From: Methylobacter sp.
Lineage (GTDB): Bacteria > Pseudomonadota > Gammaproteobacteria > Methylococcales > Methylomonadaceae
Reading direction: 5' to 3'
Assembly: GCA_004299305.1 (NCBI GenBank)
Contig: SCPZ01000080.1
Coordinates: forward strand, 25,749-89,748
DNA length: 64,000 nt
Part shown: positions 8,601 through 17,552 of the stretch, piece after piece
How positions within the stretch are numbered: position 1 is the stretch's first letter
Layout: each line of letters opens with the position of its first letter
Translations under genes and position numbers: made by a program
The notes under the pieces: model-generated
The model's database searches: none
The model's input: only the letters and a program-made list of their open reading frames with translations
What the model was told of the DNA's origin: nothing

Positions 8601-10188
8601 AGCTGCCGCTGCTGACGGTTTTAATCACAAAGGCGCTAACGGCGCCGTCAACATCCGTCTCATTGCCTTGGGCTTGTAAATCGGCAAAAGTCACCGTTAT
8701 TTCGCTGTCTTCATTGCCGACGGCGACGGCCGAACTGAAGGCGCTTAAGCTTGGGGCATCATTGCTGCCGGAAATGCTGACGGTTAACGCCGTTGCAGCG
8801 CTGCTTGCACCGTGGCTATCGATAATCGTGTAGCTGAAGGTATCGGTAAGCACTTGTCCGGTTGACAAGGCATTGATTGCGGATTTGGCATTGTCCAGCA
8901 TATAGATGTAGTTGCCATTGGCTGACAAGGTCAGGCTACCGTAGAGACCCGCAACCGCTACGCCGACATTGCCTAACTGATCGTTTACCTTTTGTACGTT
9001 TTTGGTTTCGCCCAGCCCTAAAGAACTATCGGCATCCGTGTCATTAGTCAATACATTGCCTGCAGCAATACTGTCACCGGCAACGCCGGCGCCCGCTTCA
9101 GTAACGGGATCACCGGTATTATTGTCGAGCACAGCTACAGGCGCATCATTTACCGCTGCCTCTGTTGTCACGCTGACATTGTTAAACATTAAGTTTTCAA
9201 TGTTACTAAGGCTATCGGTGCCGTTAATGCCGCTTAAGTCGGTTATTGTTGCGCTGACCGAGTTGCCGGTTATAGTGCAAGTCGACCAAGCGCCGCAAAC
9301 AGCCGTGTCTGTGCCGACGCTGCCGTCGATAGTGTCATTACCGCCGCCGCCGCTTAAAACGTTGTTGCCGCTGTTGCCGACCAGGCTATCGTTACCGATG
9401 CCGCCGCTTGCCTTTTCAATCGTAGTATTAAAAGCAATCGCAATATTATTATTTAACCCGCAAACCGATGAATAGCTTCCAGGCGTGAGATTGATAGTCT
9501 GGTTTCCGCTCCATCCTGAACAATTCAGCTCATCGCTGCCGCCCGCATCCCAAATAGTAAAAATCGGCAGGCTATTGCTGGAAAAATCAAAAATAGACTT
9601 TTCAGGATCGCCGCTTGCAAAATTGTTGCTGTAACCATAAATATTGTCGCCTGTTCGGGTAGTGGTATCGGCGCCATACAAGGACTGAATAGCGGCAATA
9701 TCGTAAACCATCGGGGTTTGGGGATATTTATAGTTGGTGGTGGAATCCTGGGTCCAGGCATTGGCTGTCGTATCGTAGCCGCCGAAATACGACATGATGG
9801 TATTTTGCCGACTATCCTGGGCAAACTCCGCATTCGCATCATAAGTAATGGTAACGCCGGATGCGGCGTCGTATGCGCCGGGATGCGAAAGTCCTAAAGC
9901 ATGGCCAATCTCATGTAACAGGGTTGTGAATCCATAACCGCCGTTTATCATTCCCGAATCGGCATTGGTAGCCCAATTTGACGATAACCAGATTTGATCG
10001 GCGGCTATATTCTTGGGTACTGTGTTATGCGTTAAGCTATTCGTATAGCTGCCATTGTCGGTAGTGGCGCTGGAGTAATTCAGTGTGATATTCGCACCCG
10101 CTCCGCCGCTTTCAACCAAGCTGCCGGGTATCAGTTCATCCCATATCTGGAAAGAGAGTCGCGCCGTTGCCACTTGCAGAGCGGTCAT
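5674..10188 (-). CDS. Giant M10/serralysin-like RTX metalloprotease (main open frame)
   Basis: Secreted Zn-metalloprotease. The zinc site HEIGHALGLSH is at residues 92-102 of this frame, and the Met-turn (IMSYF) is at 131-135. RTX calcium repeats follow (about 260-300), then several tandem cadherin/VCBS-like units of about 95-100 residues, recognisable by repeated EDSEVTVTFADLQAQGNE and FSSADFGYADVDGN, and a second RTX block near 1190-1430 with a typical type I secretion tail. The frame starts at an internal Met: homologous sequence continues upstream without a start codon (see 10189-10517), so the real protein would be about 1610 residues. No type I secretion genes lie in the window. Calcium-dependent extracellular protease or adhesin is the likely role. 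Confidence 0.85.
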   Translation of the reverse strand: MTALQVATARLSFQIWDELIPGSLVESGGAGANITLNYSSATTDNGSYTNSLTHNTVPKNIAADQIWLSSNWATNADSGMINGGYGFTTLLHEIGHALGLSHPGAYDAASGVTITYDANAEFAQDSRQNTIMSYFGGYDTTANAWTQDSTTNYKYPQTPMVYDIAAIQSLYGADTTTRTGDNIYGYSNNFASGDPEKSIFDFSSNSLPIFTIWDAGGSDELNCSGWSGNQTINLTPGSYSSVCGLNNNIAIAFNTTIEKASGGIGNDSLVGNSGNNVLSGGGGNDTIDGSVGTDTAVCGAWSTCTITGNSVSATITDLSGINGTDSLSNIENLMFNNVSVTTEAAVNDAPVAVLDNNTGDPVTEAGAGVAGDSIAAGNVLTNDTDADSSLGLGETKNVQKVNDQLGNVGVAVAGLYGSLTLSANGNYIYMLDNAKSAINALSTGQVLTDTFSYTIIDSHGASSAATALTVSISGSNDAPSLSAFSSAVAVGNEDSEITVTFADLQAQGNETDVDGAVSAFVIKTVSSGSLKIGASAETATPWDAVINNSVDATRNAYWTPAANANGILNAFTVAAKDNGGLESINAIQATVAVTAVTDVPTLTAFSSAVAVGNEDSEVTVTFADLQAQGNEADVDDTVTAFVITAVRNGSLKIGASAKTATPWDAIINNTVDATRNAYWTPAVHDNGILDAFTTVVKNNSGLESINAIQATIAVTAINNAPSLTTFTSPVAVSNEDSEVTLTFADLQAQGNEADIDGTVDSFVVKAVSSGVLKIGSSAELATGWTADTNAAIDATHNAYWTPETNANGILNAFTVVAKDNNALESSTAIQVTVSDTAVNDAPTGTNKTISINEDNSYSFSSADFGYADVDGNVMASIKITRLPAAGSLKLGDTEVILEQAIAADSIPDLNFTPAVNANGSDYAEFNFSVNDGSLDSVSANAITLKVSAVNDAPTGTNKTVSVDEDSTYSFSSTDFGYADVDGNIMSGIKITRLPAAGSLKLNRAEVTLDQVITAASIADLTFTPAVNANGVDYADFNFSVNDGNLDSTPANTITLNVSAVNDAPILTTPNAIHYTDTIFNDSFTTIKGALVADDIDGDVLTYDINGGTDNGDGTIAKSSAYGVLMMTKASGAYSFTANDTAIEALTFNTSANFVVSVSDGALTGSKTLAINIAQNGITESFGNDTLTGGPANDKFNGLAGNDIINGLAGADTMLGGLGNDTYIVDNKADVVTETSSLATEIDRVNSSVSYALAANIENLSLSGSAAINGTGNTLNNVLTGNTAANILNGGIGADKLIGGLGNDVYVVDNTGDSVTETSTLMTEIDSVNSSVSYTLGPNVENLSLTGTAEINGAGNDLDNTLLGNTANNVLAGGSGHDTLRGGTGNDILNGGAGNDKLTGGTGSDLFRFSSPPTANIDSITDFTVADDTIQLGSGIFTKLKTTGLLNPGVFVKAAAAHDANDYIIYNPASGALLYDADGNGARDAVQIAVLGTNLALSYADFAVV

Positions 10189-10517
10189 AGCGACTAAACC
10201 ATTACCTTCTGATGATGCAGGTCGGCCTAAGGCGGTAAAGTTAGTCGGGTTGCTCGTGTTAATGCCAAAGCTGATAGGGGTAGCAGTCCATAAGCGTTGC
10301 GTCGTATCGCCATTACCCCAGGACGTTGTTAATTGAGTGATAATCTGGTCGATGGTGTAGCTGGGTTTAAGCGCGGCAATAGCTTGTTTATCAATTGAAA
10401 TGTAATCAGTGAGTTTAATGGGGCGTCTCCCAATACAGTGGTAAGCGTCGGATAATTATCGGCTTTGCTAGTTAAGCCTAACAAAATGTAGCCTGGTTTT
10501 TCGGATGCGTAAAACAA
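10189..10517 (-). pseudogene. N-terminal part of the RTX metalloprotease, out of frame by one base
   Basis: The reading frame of the protease stays open upstream of 10188 as far as about 10456 and reads sensible M10 pro-region sequence (for example KLTDYISIDKQAIAALKPSY and FGINTSNPTNFTALGRP). At 10420-10423, a run of four G on the plus strand, the frame must change: upstream codons belong to the frame that opens at 10517 (residues beginning FYASEKPGYILLGL). Adding one G restores GDAP-IKLTD. The 5' end itself begins at a weak TTG (10517), 8 bases after the preceding stop, so the true start may also be missing. Confidence 0.7.
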
Positions 10518-10524
10518 GACCGGA

Positions 10525-11073
10525 TTACAACACCGTCAAATGATCGCTACTTTCGGTGTGAACCAGCTTTCCACGGCGTTGTAACACAAAATAGCCGCGT
10601 CTTAATGCTTCCTTTTTAGCATCGTCATTGATGTGGAATGACGCAATAGCGCCATATTGCTTGTAGTTTTGGTAAATGGGAAACAATTGCTTGAAATTCC
10701 GCATCTTGCGATCCAATTTGTCCAGATCGTTTTCATGAGCCTTGTATTTGACTTCAACAATGCCGATGGCGTTACCGTTGGTCATAATGATGTCGTACTC
10801 TTCTTCAGTTTTGCCTCGTCGCTTGTGATTATTTTTTTCAATGTCGTCAAAGTGAATATCACCTAAATGCGTGTCATTGGCTAGGCTGTTAAAGAAAAAC
10901 TCTTCCGCTACATCGCCCTGATTTTTCCCTATGTTGCCATATAACTCGCCGAGTCTGCCAAGCTTAGCGCCAATGCGATTCAAGTTCTGAGTGGTACGTT
11001 TCATTTGTTCATCAGTACGATCTTGAGAAGCGGCAAGACCCGCAACCAATGCTTTTAATTCATCATCAGTCAT
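10525..11073 (-). CDS. PD-(D/E)XK nuclease-superfamily protein, DUF3782-like
   Basis: 182 residues. The N-terminal 45 residues are helical and probably coiled-coil (LAASQDRTDEQMKRTTQNL). The C-terminal part has an EEYDIIMTNG strand with D94 and an IVEVKYK motif with E107 and K109, the D...ExK core of restriction-like nucleases. A good GGAGGA ribosome site precedes the ATG at 11073. The family is common in cyanobacteria and mobile-rich genomes and its activity is not established. The gene reads into the truncated 5' end of the protease gene, which suggests its arrival displaced the protease's original promoter; that is inference. Confidence 0.65.
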   Translation of the reverse strand: MTDDELKALVAGLAASQDRTDEQMKRTTQNLNRIGAKLGRLGELYGNIGKNQGDVAEEFFFNSLANDTHLGDIHFDDIEKNNHKRRGKTEEEYDIIMTNGNAIGIVEVKYKAHENDLDKLDRKMRNFKQLFPIYQNYKQYGAIASFHINDDAKKEALRRGYFVLQRRGKLVHTESSDHLTVL

Positions 11074-11113
11074 CTTTTCCTCCAGCTATTTTTAATGTTT
11101 ATGATTTTAACAT

Positions 11114-11175
11114 AAGGCGATTTCCTGCGAAAAATCCTGCGTCATTTGGGTATATTTATTCTTGGCAATCGCCTA
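11114..11175. repeat. TIR repeat, family 8, copy A
   Basis: Starts aaggcgatttcctgcgaaaa and ends tcttggcaatcgccta, so the termini are inverted. A nearly identical copy is at 49518-49581 and a partial third begins at 63868. It lies in the roughly 380-base gap between the nuclease-like gene and prfC; nothing else coding is convincing in that gap. Confidence 0.7.
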
Positions 11176-11454
11176 ACAAATCGCCAATCAATTTACACGG
11201 GCGGATTCAACATAAAACCAATTATGAGGAAAAGCCGGGGAGGGTGATGCCTTTTTGTCCACCATTCATGGCAGCGCGTGGGGACAAGAGTGTTCCTGCG
11301 CCTTGGGCCGATAGGTTATTTCCCTTTCTTGCATTTGATCTGCTTCCGTTGTTTTGCCTGGCGGTTATAATGTGTGATTTTTGCGATTGCCGCGTTACCG
11401 GATTAAGGATCAGGTAACTTTAAGATCGTGTACATCAATGAGTACATAAGACCA

Positions 11455-13050
11455 ATGAGCGACACTTTGAATTCTATACAGGCAAGAGAAACCGCTAGGC
11501 GTAGAACTTTTGCTATTATCTCCCACCCTGACGCGGGTAAAACCACTATTACCGAAAAACTATTGCTGTTCGGCGGCGCCATTCAGCTTGCAGGTTCGGT
11601 GAAAGGCCGTAAAGCAGCGCGTCATGCGACTTCCGATTGGATGGAAATGGAAAAGGAGCGGGGTATTTCGGTGACCACTTCGGTGATGCAGTTCGAGCAT
11701 AACGAGTGCATTATTAACCTGCTCGATACGCCCGGGCATGAGGATTTTTCCGAAGATACCTACCGTACTTTGACGGCGGTCGATTCTGCGTTGATGGTGA
11801 TCGACGTTGCCAAAGGTGTTGAAGACCGGACTATCAACCTGATGGAAGTGTGCCGTTTGCGCACCACGCCGATTCTGACCTTTATTAATAAGCTGGACAG
11901 GGAAGGGCGGGAACCGATTGAGTTAATGGACGAGGTCGAAACTGTCCTGAACATCAAATGCGCGCCGATGACTTGGCCTATCGGCATGGGTAAGCGTTTT
12001 AAGGGCGTTTATCATCTGTATAAAGATGAGATTCACTTGTTCAGCGCCCAACATGGCGGCAAGATTGCCCAGGCTGAAATCATCAAGGGTTTGGATAATC
12101 CAAAGCTCGATGAGTTGTTGGATGACCAAGCCCAGGAACTCAGGGATGAAATCGATTTGGTTAAAGGCGCCAGCCATGAATTTCATCTGGAAGACTATTT
12201 GGCGGGTAAGCTGACGCCGGTATTTTTCGGCTCGGCGATCAACAATTTCGGGATTATCGAGTTACTCGATGCGTTCGCCGAATATGCGCCGTCGCCTAGG
12301 CCCAGGGAAGCGGAACAACGCACGGTGTTGCCGGAAGAGCCTGCGTTTAGCGGCTTTGTCTTTAAAGTCCAGGCCAATATGGACCCGTCTCACCGGGATA
12401 GGATCGCTTTTTTAAGGGTGTGCTCCGGTAAATTCGACAAGGGCATGAAGATCCATCATGTCCGTATCGGCAAAAATGTCCAGGTCGCCAATGCGATTAC
12501 CTTTCAGGCCGACACCCGAAAAAGCGTCGAAGAAGCTTATCCAGGCGACATCATCGGCCTGCATAATCACGGCACTATCCAGGTTGGCGACACTTTTACT
12601 CAGGGCGAAACGCTTAAATACGGCGGCATACCTTATTTTGCGCCGGAATTATTCCGCCGGGTGGTGTTAAAAGACCCGTTAAGAGCCAAAGCCTTGCAAA
12701 AAGGCTTGGTGCAATTGACTGAAGAAGGCGCTACCCAGTTGTTCAGGCCGTTAAAAAACAATGACCTGATTTTGGGCGCGGTCGGTGTGTTGCAGTTTGA
12801 CGTGACCGCGTTCAGGCTTAAAAGCGAATACAATGTCGAATGTGTTTATGATGCGATACCCATTTCAGCCGTGCGTTGGGTCAGCTCGGACAAACCGGCC
12901 AAGCTCGAAGAGTTTAAGAACAAGGTGTTTGATAATCTGGCCGAAGACGGCGGCGGTTACCTGGTTTATGTCGCCAACAGCCGAGTTAACCTGCAACTGA
13001 CCGAAGAGCGTTGGCCGGATATTAAATTCAGCGCGACGCGGGAATTGTAA
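11455..13050 (+). CDS. prfC: Peptide chain release factor 3 (RF3)
   Basis: Translational GTPase that removes RF1/RF2 from the ribosome after peptide release. The GTPase motifs are intact: G1 SHPDAGKTT (residues 23-31), G3 DTPGHEDF, G4 NKLD. Domain II and the RF3-specific C-terminal domain follow, ending KFSATREL. 531 residues from the ATG at 11455 match the family length; an in-frame GTG at 11428 would add nine unsupported residues. It is monocistronic here, followed by the porin gene on the same strand about 100 bases later. Confidence 0.97.
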   Translation: MSDTLNSIQARETARRRTFAIISHPDAGKTTITEKLLLFGGAIQLAGSVKGRKAARHATSDWMEMEKERGISVTTSVMQFEHNECIINLLDTPGHEDFSEDTYRTLTAVDSALMVIDVAKGVEDRTINLMEVCRLRTTPILTFINKLDREGREPIELMDEVETVLNIKCAPMTWPIGMGKRFKGVYHLYKDEIHLFSAQHGGKIAQAEIIKGLDNPKLDELLDDQAQELRDEIDLVKGASHEFHLEDYLAGKLTPVFFGSAINNFGIIELLDAFAEYAPSPRPREAEQRTVLPEEPAFSGFVFKVQANMDPSHRDRIAFLRVCSGKFDKGMKIHHVRIGKNVQVANAITFQADTRKSVEEAYPGDIIGLHNHGTIQVGDTFTQGETLKYGGIPYFAPELFRRVVLKDPLRAKALQKGLVQLTEEGATQLFRPLKNNDLILGAVGVLQFDVTAFRLKSEYNVECVYDAIPISAVRWVSSDKPAKLEEFKNKVFDNLAEDGGGYLVYVANSRVNLQLTEERWPDIKFSATREL

Positions 13051-13156
13051 TTTTGCGCTCTTTTAACTTAGTGGCAGTTACGTAGCACATGGGAACGAGG
13101 TGAATTACTGGCGTTTACATCTCCTTGCAAGGCTCCTTCAACAGACTCTTAAATCT

Positions 13157-14191
13157 ATGCGTGTTCTCACTTTTTTTTATTTAGTTGCGATGGCGTTGTC
13201 GATGGGTGCGCTATCGGCAGCAGCGGTGGCGTCTGATACCGATAGTGCTTATCGGCTGGGCAGTGGCTATCCTGTAGGTGAAACCGGGTTACGTCTTGGC
13301 GGCTATGCCAGTACGCAAGTAGATGTGCCTCGTACTGACCCATGGTCTTTCGACTTTACCGATCTTAGTCTGTTCCTGACCTGGGATAATGGTTCACGGT
13401 TGCGTTTTTTTTCGGAATTGGAAGTTGGCGATGTTCTGAGTGCAGGCAAGCATCAATCGCTGGGAACAAAGAATGCCAGTTTCGAGTTTGAAAGGTTTTA
13501 TATTGATGCTCTGGTGAATGACGGTCTAACGGTTCGTGTCGGTAAGTTTCTTACCCCTATCGGACAATGGAACCTGACTCATGCGTCGCCCTTGGTTTGG
13601 ACCAGTTCTCGTCCGGTAGTGACAGAAGATTTATTTTCTACCCATGTTTCAGGGCTTATGTTGCACGGTTCTGTCTCCGTTGCTAACCGTCAGCTTGAAT
13701 ATCGTGTCTATGGTGATGTCACTGATAATATTGATCCGCACCGCTCAGGTGATCCTTTTGAAAATGCATTAGGCGCTCATTTGCGGTATTTTCTCAACGA
13801 CACGTTGCAGATAGGGGCTTCTTTTTCCCATTTTGCCCTAAATGAGATAGATCCTATCCGGTATTATTTATCGGGACTTGATATTGCCTGGTCTTATCGG
13901 AAATTTGAACTTAGCAGTGAAATAGCTTACCGCACTAATAATAGCGCCAATACACCAAACCTTTGGCAAGGTTTTGCTCAAAGTGTGATCCCTGTAAGCC
14001 AGCATTGGTTTGTTGTGGGACGTTACGAGTTTTTTGAACAGCAGCAGGATACAACAGGGCAAGTCGGCTTGCTGGGACTTGCCTATAGACCTTTGCCGCC
14101 TGTGGTCTGGAAGTTGGAATATCGGTTGGGGACGCATAATGAAATGTTGGCTCCGGATGGTTTGTCAGCGTCTTTTGCGATACTGTTTTAA
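13157..14191 (+). CDS. Outer-membrane beta-barrel (porin-like) protein
   Basis: 344 residues. A signal peptide (MRVLTFFYLVAMALSMGALS, cleavage near ASAVA-type residues 22-26) is followed by alternating hydrophobic/polar strands and a C-terminal phenylalanine (ASFAILF) typical of barrels assembled by BamA. The ATG at 13157 is chosen because it begins the signal peptide; an upstream in-frame start at 13100 would bury it. Its stop overlaps the ATG of the periplasmic binding protein (TAATG), so the two are translationally coupled. Selectivity cannot be read, but the partner suggests uptake or sensing of a small anion such as phosphate. Confidence 0.72.
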   Translation: MRVLTFFYLVAMALSMGALSAAAVASDTDSAYRLGSGYPVGETGLRLGGYASTQVDVPRTDPWSFDFTDLSLFLTWDNGSRLRFFSELEVGDVLSAGKHQSLGTKNASFEFERFYIDALVNDGLTVRVGKFLTPIGQWNLTHASPLVWTSSRPVVTEDLFSTHVSGLMLHGSVSVANRQLEYRVYGDVTDNIDPHRSGDPFENALGAHLRYFLNDTLQIGASFSHFALNEIDPIRYYLSGLDIAWSYRKFELSSEIAYRTNNSANTPNLWQGFAQSVIPVSQHWFVVGRYEFFEQQQDTTGQVGLLGLAYRPLPPVVWKLEYRLGTHNEMLAPDGLSASFAILF

Positions 14192-14634
14192 TGACTATGC
14201 GCATAGCTTACTTATTATTTGCCGCTATGTTGTTTGCCTGGTTTCCTGCGCAGGCTGTCGAACCTTTAGCGGTTATAACCGCTACGAGCAATCCACAAGA
14301 TACGCTGTCGTTTGATAGCTTAAAACTCATTTACCAGCGTAAAAGTCAAATGGACGCGGAAGGAAACCGCTGGATCCCCTTAAATTTGCCCATTTCCGAT
14401 CCCTTACGGCGCGGTTTCTCGCTTGCACTTTTCTCACTGTTGCCGGAAGAACAGGACGACTATTGGAATGTTCAATATTTCAACGGCATCAGTCCACCTA
14501 AAGTGATGGCTTCCGAAGAAGCCATACTGCGTTTTGTGGCTTCTACAACCGGGGCTATCGGTTATGTCCGCAAACAAAAAGTGGATGACCGGGTAAAAGT
14601 GCTGCGACTCATCACGCCTCCCGCTACAAAATAA
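14191..14634 (+). CDS. Small PstS-like periplasmic binding protein
   Basis: 147 residues with a signal peptide ending near FPAQAVEP. It resembles the short PBP-like proteins of the phosphate-binding family (SFDSLKLIYQRK, then GAIGYV near the C-terminus), roughly half the size of classic PstS. Such proteins often occur with a porin and with GGDEF or histidine-kinase sensors; here only the porin is adjacent, overlapping by one base. It lacks the ABC transporter genes of a true Pst system, so a sensing or scavenging role is more likely than transport. The second Met at 14197 is an equally good start. Confidence 0.65.
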   Translation: MTMRIAYLLFAAMLFAWFPAQAVEPLAVITATSNPQDTLSFDSLKLIYQRKSQMDAEGNRWIPLNLPISDPLRRGFSLALFSLLPEEQDDYWNVQYFNGISPPKVMASEEAILRFVASTTGAIGYVRKQKVDDRVKVLRLITPPATK

Positions 14635-15094
14635 ATGCATGGATAAAATCAGTCTTCTTTATAAAGGGAAGGCTAAGGGGAAAAAGCCGACTTTGAACTT
14701 CTATATCGAAACTTATTTGGAGTCCAAAGCTGGCTTTGGACGCTTCAAGTCTTTAGAAAGTGGTGTGCAGTTATTCTTTTTCATACCAAAATTGCAGACA
14801 TTATTTGCGTAGACTGCAAAAATAAATGCCTGGATTTTTTGTAAGGTAATATAAAAATCAAATATAATCAGCGTGTTGAGTTATGGCATGGATAGTGCTT
14901 TATCTATTTTAAGGCGGATAAGGTATTTATCACATAACCTTAAGCTAAGAGTTATTACCGTGTTAAACGAAGATAACTAACAATTACGCCGACTTAAAAT
15001 CTGCCGATTGCAACCGATTTTTCAGTTCGGTTCGATAGTAAGGTAGGCAGGGTTAATGAAGTTTATTTTTTATTTAAAATCAGAGGAAAAAATC
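14635..15094. other. 460-base intergenic region before the second RTX gene
   Basis: Contains a family 3 hairpin relative at 14687-14742 (ggagtccaaagctggctttg) and otherwise AT-rich sequence. An AGAGGA ribosome site at about 15082 serves the RTX ATG. No other gene is supported. Confidence 0.6.
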
Positions 15095-17215
15095 ATGGCA
15101 ATTACAAAATATGCACAAACGTTCGGCATTCTTGATACTGAAGACGGCACTGATACAGCAGATAATGGTCTAGTTAGCGACGATAATATACTCGGTGGCT
15201 TGGTCAGCGATCCCTTAAATGGTGGATTGGGAAATGAGACACTTGGTAACGACGGCAATGACACTGAAAACGGTAGCGACGGTAATGATAGTTTGTCGGG
15301 CGGTTTAGGTCTTGATAGCTTAGTCGGTGGCCTAGGTAATGACCACATTGACGGCGGTGACGGTAATGACACTGAAAATGGTGGTGAGGGCGACGACAAT
15401 TTATTAGGCGGTCTAGGCAATGATGCTTTAAGTGGAGACCTTGGCAATGACAATCTCGATGGCGGCGATGGCGCGGATAATCTATCGGGTGGTTTAGGTC
15501 TTGACATCTTAGGTGGCGGCTTAGGCAATGATCATCTCGACGGCGGCGAAGGTGATGACACCGAAAATGGCGGAGATGGCGACGACGATTTGTTAGGCGG
15601 TCTAGGTAATGACGCTTTAAACGGAGACCTTGGCAATGACAATCTCGATGGCGGCGATGGCGCGGATAATTTATCGGGTGGTTTAGGTCTTGACAGTTTA
15701 GGCGGCGGCTTAGGCAATGATCATCTCGACGGCGGTGACGGTGATGACACCGAAAATGGCGGAGATGGCGACGATAATTTATTAGGCGGTCTGGGCAATG
15801 ACGTTTTAAGCGGAGACCTTGGCAATGACAATCTCGATGGCGGTGATGGCGCGGATAATTTATCGGGCGGTTTAGGTCTTGATAGTTTAGGCGGCGGCTT
15901 AGGCAATGATCGCATCGACGGCGGCGACGGCGACGACAAGGAAAATGGCGGCGATGGCGACGATAATTTGTTAGGGGGCCTAGGCAATGATGTTTTAAGC
16001 GGAGACCTTGGCAATGACAGTCTCGATGGCGGCGATGGCGCGGATAATTTATCGGGCGGTTTAGGTCTTGATATTTTAGGCGGCGGCTTAGGCAATGATC
16101 GCATCGACGGCGGCGACGGCGATGACACTGAAAATGGCGGCGATGGCGACGATAATTTGGTAGGCGGTTTGGGCAATGATTTGCTTGATGGCGGCATAGG
16201 TACTGACAGTTTAATCGGTGGTTTAGGTAACGATAATCTTAAAGGCAGCACAGGCATCGATAATCTCGATGGCGGCGACGGCAATGATTCCTTGGATGGC
16301 GGCACTGAAAACGATGTCTTGGACGGCGGTGCAGGCACTGATGGTTTAATCGGTGGCTTGGGTAACGACAGTCTCACCGGTGGCGCAGGCACTGACAATG
16401 TTAGCGGCGGCGATGGTAATGATTCATTGGATGGCGGCACTGAAAACGATGTTTTAGATGGCGGCACAGGCACTGACAGTTTAGTGGGTGGCTTGGGCGA
16501 CGATAATCTTAAAGGCAGTGCAGGTACTGACAATCTTAACGGCGGTGACGGCAATGATTCGTTAGATGGCGGCACTGAAAACGATGTCTTGGACGGTGGC
16601 GCAGGCACTGATAGCTTAAACGGCGGTTTTGGTAACGATAATCTTAGCGGTAGCGCAGGCACTGATAATCTTAACGGCGGTAACGGCAATGATTCATTGA
16701 ATGGTGGCACTGAAAACGATGTTTTGGACGGCGGCACAGGCAATGACGGCTTAATCGGCGGTTTGGGTGACGATAGCCTTAACGGTAGTGCGGGCATTGA
16801 CAATGTTAACGGCGGTGACGGTAACGATACGCTGGCAGGTGGCACAGGAAATGACACGCTCAATGGCGGTAATGGCGATGACCTATTAACCAGCGATTCA
16901 GGCCGGGATGTGCTAACTGGCGGTGCAGGCGCGGATATTTTCAAATTCTCTAATGAGACAAGCTATCTGAAAGATACCATCATCGATTTTACCCAAGGGG
17001 ACATCATTGACTTAACTGCGATTGATGCTAATACATCAACACCGGAAAATGACGCATTTACCTGGGTGACCGATGCTTTCACCGGTGCAGGGCAATTGCG
17101 CTACGATGTGGCGAGTCATACCTTATATGGCAATGTGGATGCCGATAATGCAGTAGAACTTGCTATTCAACTGACTGGCGTGAACAGTCTAGCGGAGGCG
17201 GATGTATTGATGTAA
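15095..17215 (+). CDS. RTX (hemolysin-type Ca-binding) repeat protein, probable type I secretion substrate
   Basis: 706 residues, almost entirely glycine/aspartate nonapeptides of the GGxGxDxLx type, which bind calcium after export. There is no signal peptide, as expected for type I secretion. Nonapeptides are arranged in higher-order units: 7 x 9 = 63 residues repeated about four times in the first half, then 5 x 9 = 45 residues repeated about four times. The last 95 residues (from ADIFKFSNET) are non-repetitive with an IIDFTQGDIIDLTAID segment and resemble the C-terminal secretion region of serralysin-type proteins. The start ATG has a good AGAGGA site. No enzymatic domain is visible, so it may be a surface-layer or matrix protein. 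Confidence 0.85.
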   Translation: MAITKYAQTFGILDTEDGTDTADNGLVSDDNILGGLVSDPLNGGLGNETLGNDGNDTENGSDGNDSLSGGLGLDSLVGGLGNDHIDGGDGNDTENGGEGDDNLLGGLGNDALSGDLGNDNLDGGDGADNLSGGLGLDILGGGLGNDHLDGGEGDDTENGGDGDDDLLGGLGNDALNGDLGNDNLDGGDGADNLSGGLGLDSLGGGLGNDHLDGGDGDDTENGGDGDDNLLGGLGNDVLSGDLGNDNLDGGDGADNLSGGLGLDSLGGGLGNDRIDGGDGDDKENGGDGDDNLLGGLGNDVLSGDLGNDSLDGGDGADNLSGGLGLDILGGGLGNDRIDGGDGDDTENGGDGDDNLVGGLGNDLLDGGIGTDSLIGGLGNDNLKGSTGIDNLDGGDGNDSLDGGTENDVLDGGAGTDGLIGGLGNDSLTGGAGTDNVSGGDGNDSLDGGTENDVLDGGTGTDSLVGGLGDDNLKGSAGTDNLNGGDGNDSLDGGTENDVLDGGAGTDSLNGGFGNDNLSGSAGTDNLNGGNGNDSLNGGTENDVLDGGTGNDGLIGGLGDDSLNGSAGIDNVNGGDGNDTLAGGTGNDTLNGGNGDDLLTSDSGRDVLTGGAGADIFKFSNETSYLKDTIIDFTQGDIIDLTAIDANTSTPENDAFTWVTDAFTGAGQLRYDVASHTLYGNVDADNAVELAIQLTGVNSLAEADVLM

Positions 17216-17266
17216 GCGCTGGCTTTTTAAGCCGGGGATATTTTTTTTCGCGGTATAATTGCGCGG

Positions 17267-17312
17267 GGTCGAGTTAGTTTATCAGTGCAGGCTGACTCGG
17301 CCTTTTGTTTTT
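17267..17312 (+). terminator. Rho-independent-type terminator after the RTX gene
   Basis: Imperfect stem ggtcgagttag / ctgactcggcc with a loop of about 12 bases, followed by ccttttgtttttt-like T-rich sequence, 50 bases downstream of the RTX stop. Confidence 0.6.
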
Positions 17313-17552
17313 AGCCTTGGCTTAACTTAAAACTTATTGGCAAATAAACGCTCTGTACAGGACATGTTTTTAACTCAACTTAGTTATGGATGTTTCCGCT
17401 AGATGTTTAAAAATATAATTATATGAATTATAAGGATACTTTTAAATTTATAGTTGCTATTTTGTTTGTCTTTGTCCTGGATTTTTCGTTTGCCATTTAA
17501 CAATAACAGTGTGTTAAATCCCACAAAATTACAAAAAGAAACAGGTGGAACT

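Noticed and set aside
8162..9475. Plus-strand frames inside the M10/RTX protease gene
   Set aside because: Low-complexity Ala/Val/Ser translation of the antisense strand of tandem repeats; no start signals.
11049..11417. 122-residue plus-strand frame upstream of prfC
   Set aside because: It spans the family 8 repeat and has no recognisable protein pattern or ribosome site.
15070..16944. Long antisense frames (up to 407 residues, Pro/Ser-rich) opposite the RTX gene
   Set aside because: They are mirror translations of GGxGxD repeats (Pro-Pro-Ser patterns) and have no ribosome sites; the plus-strand RTX protein explains the sequence.
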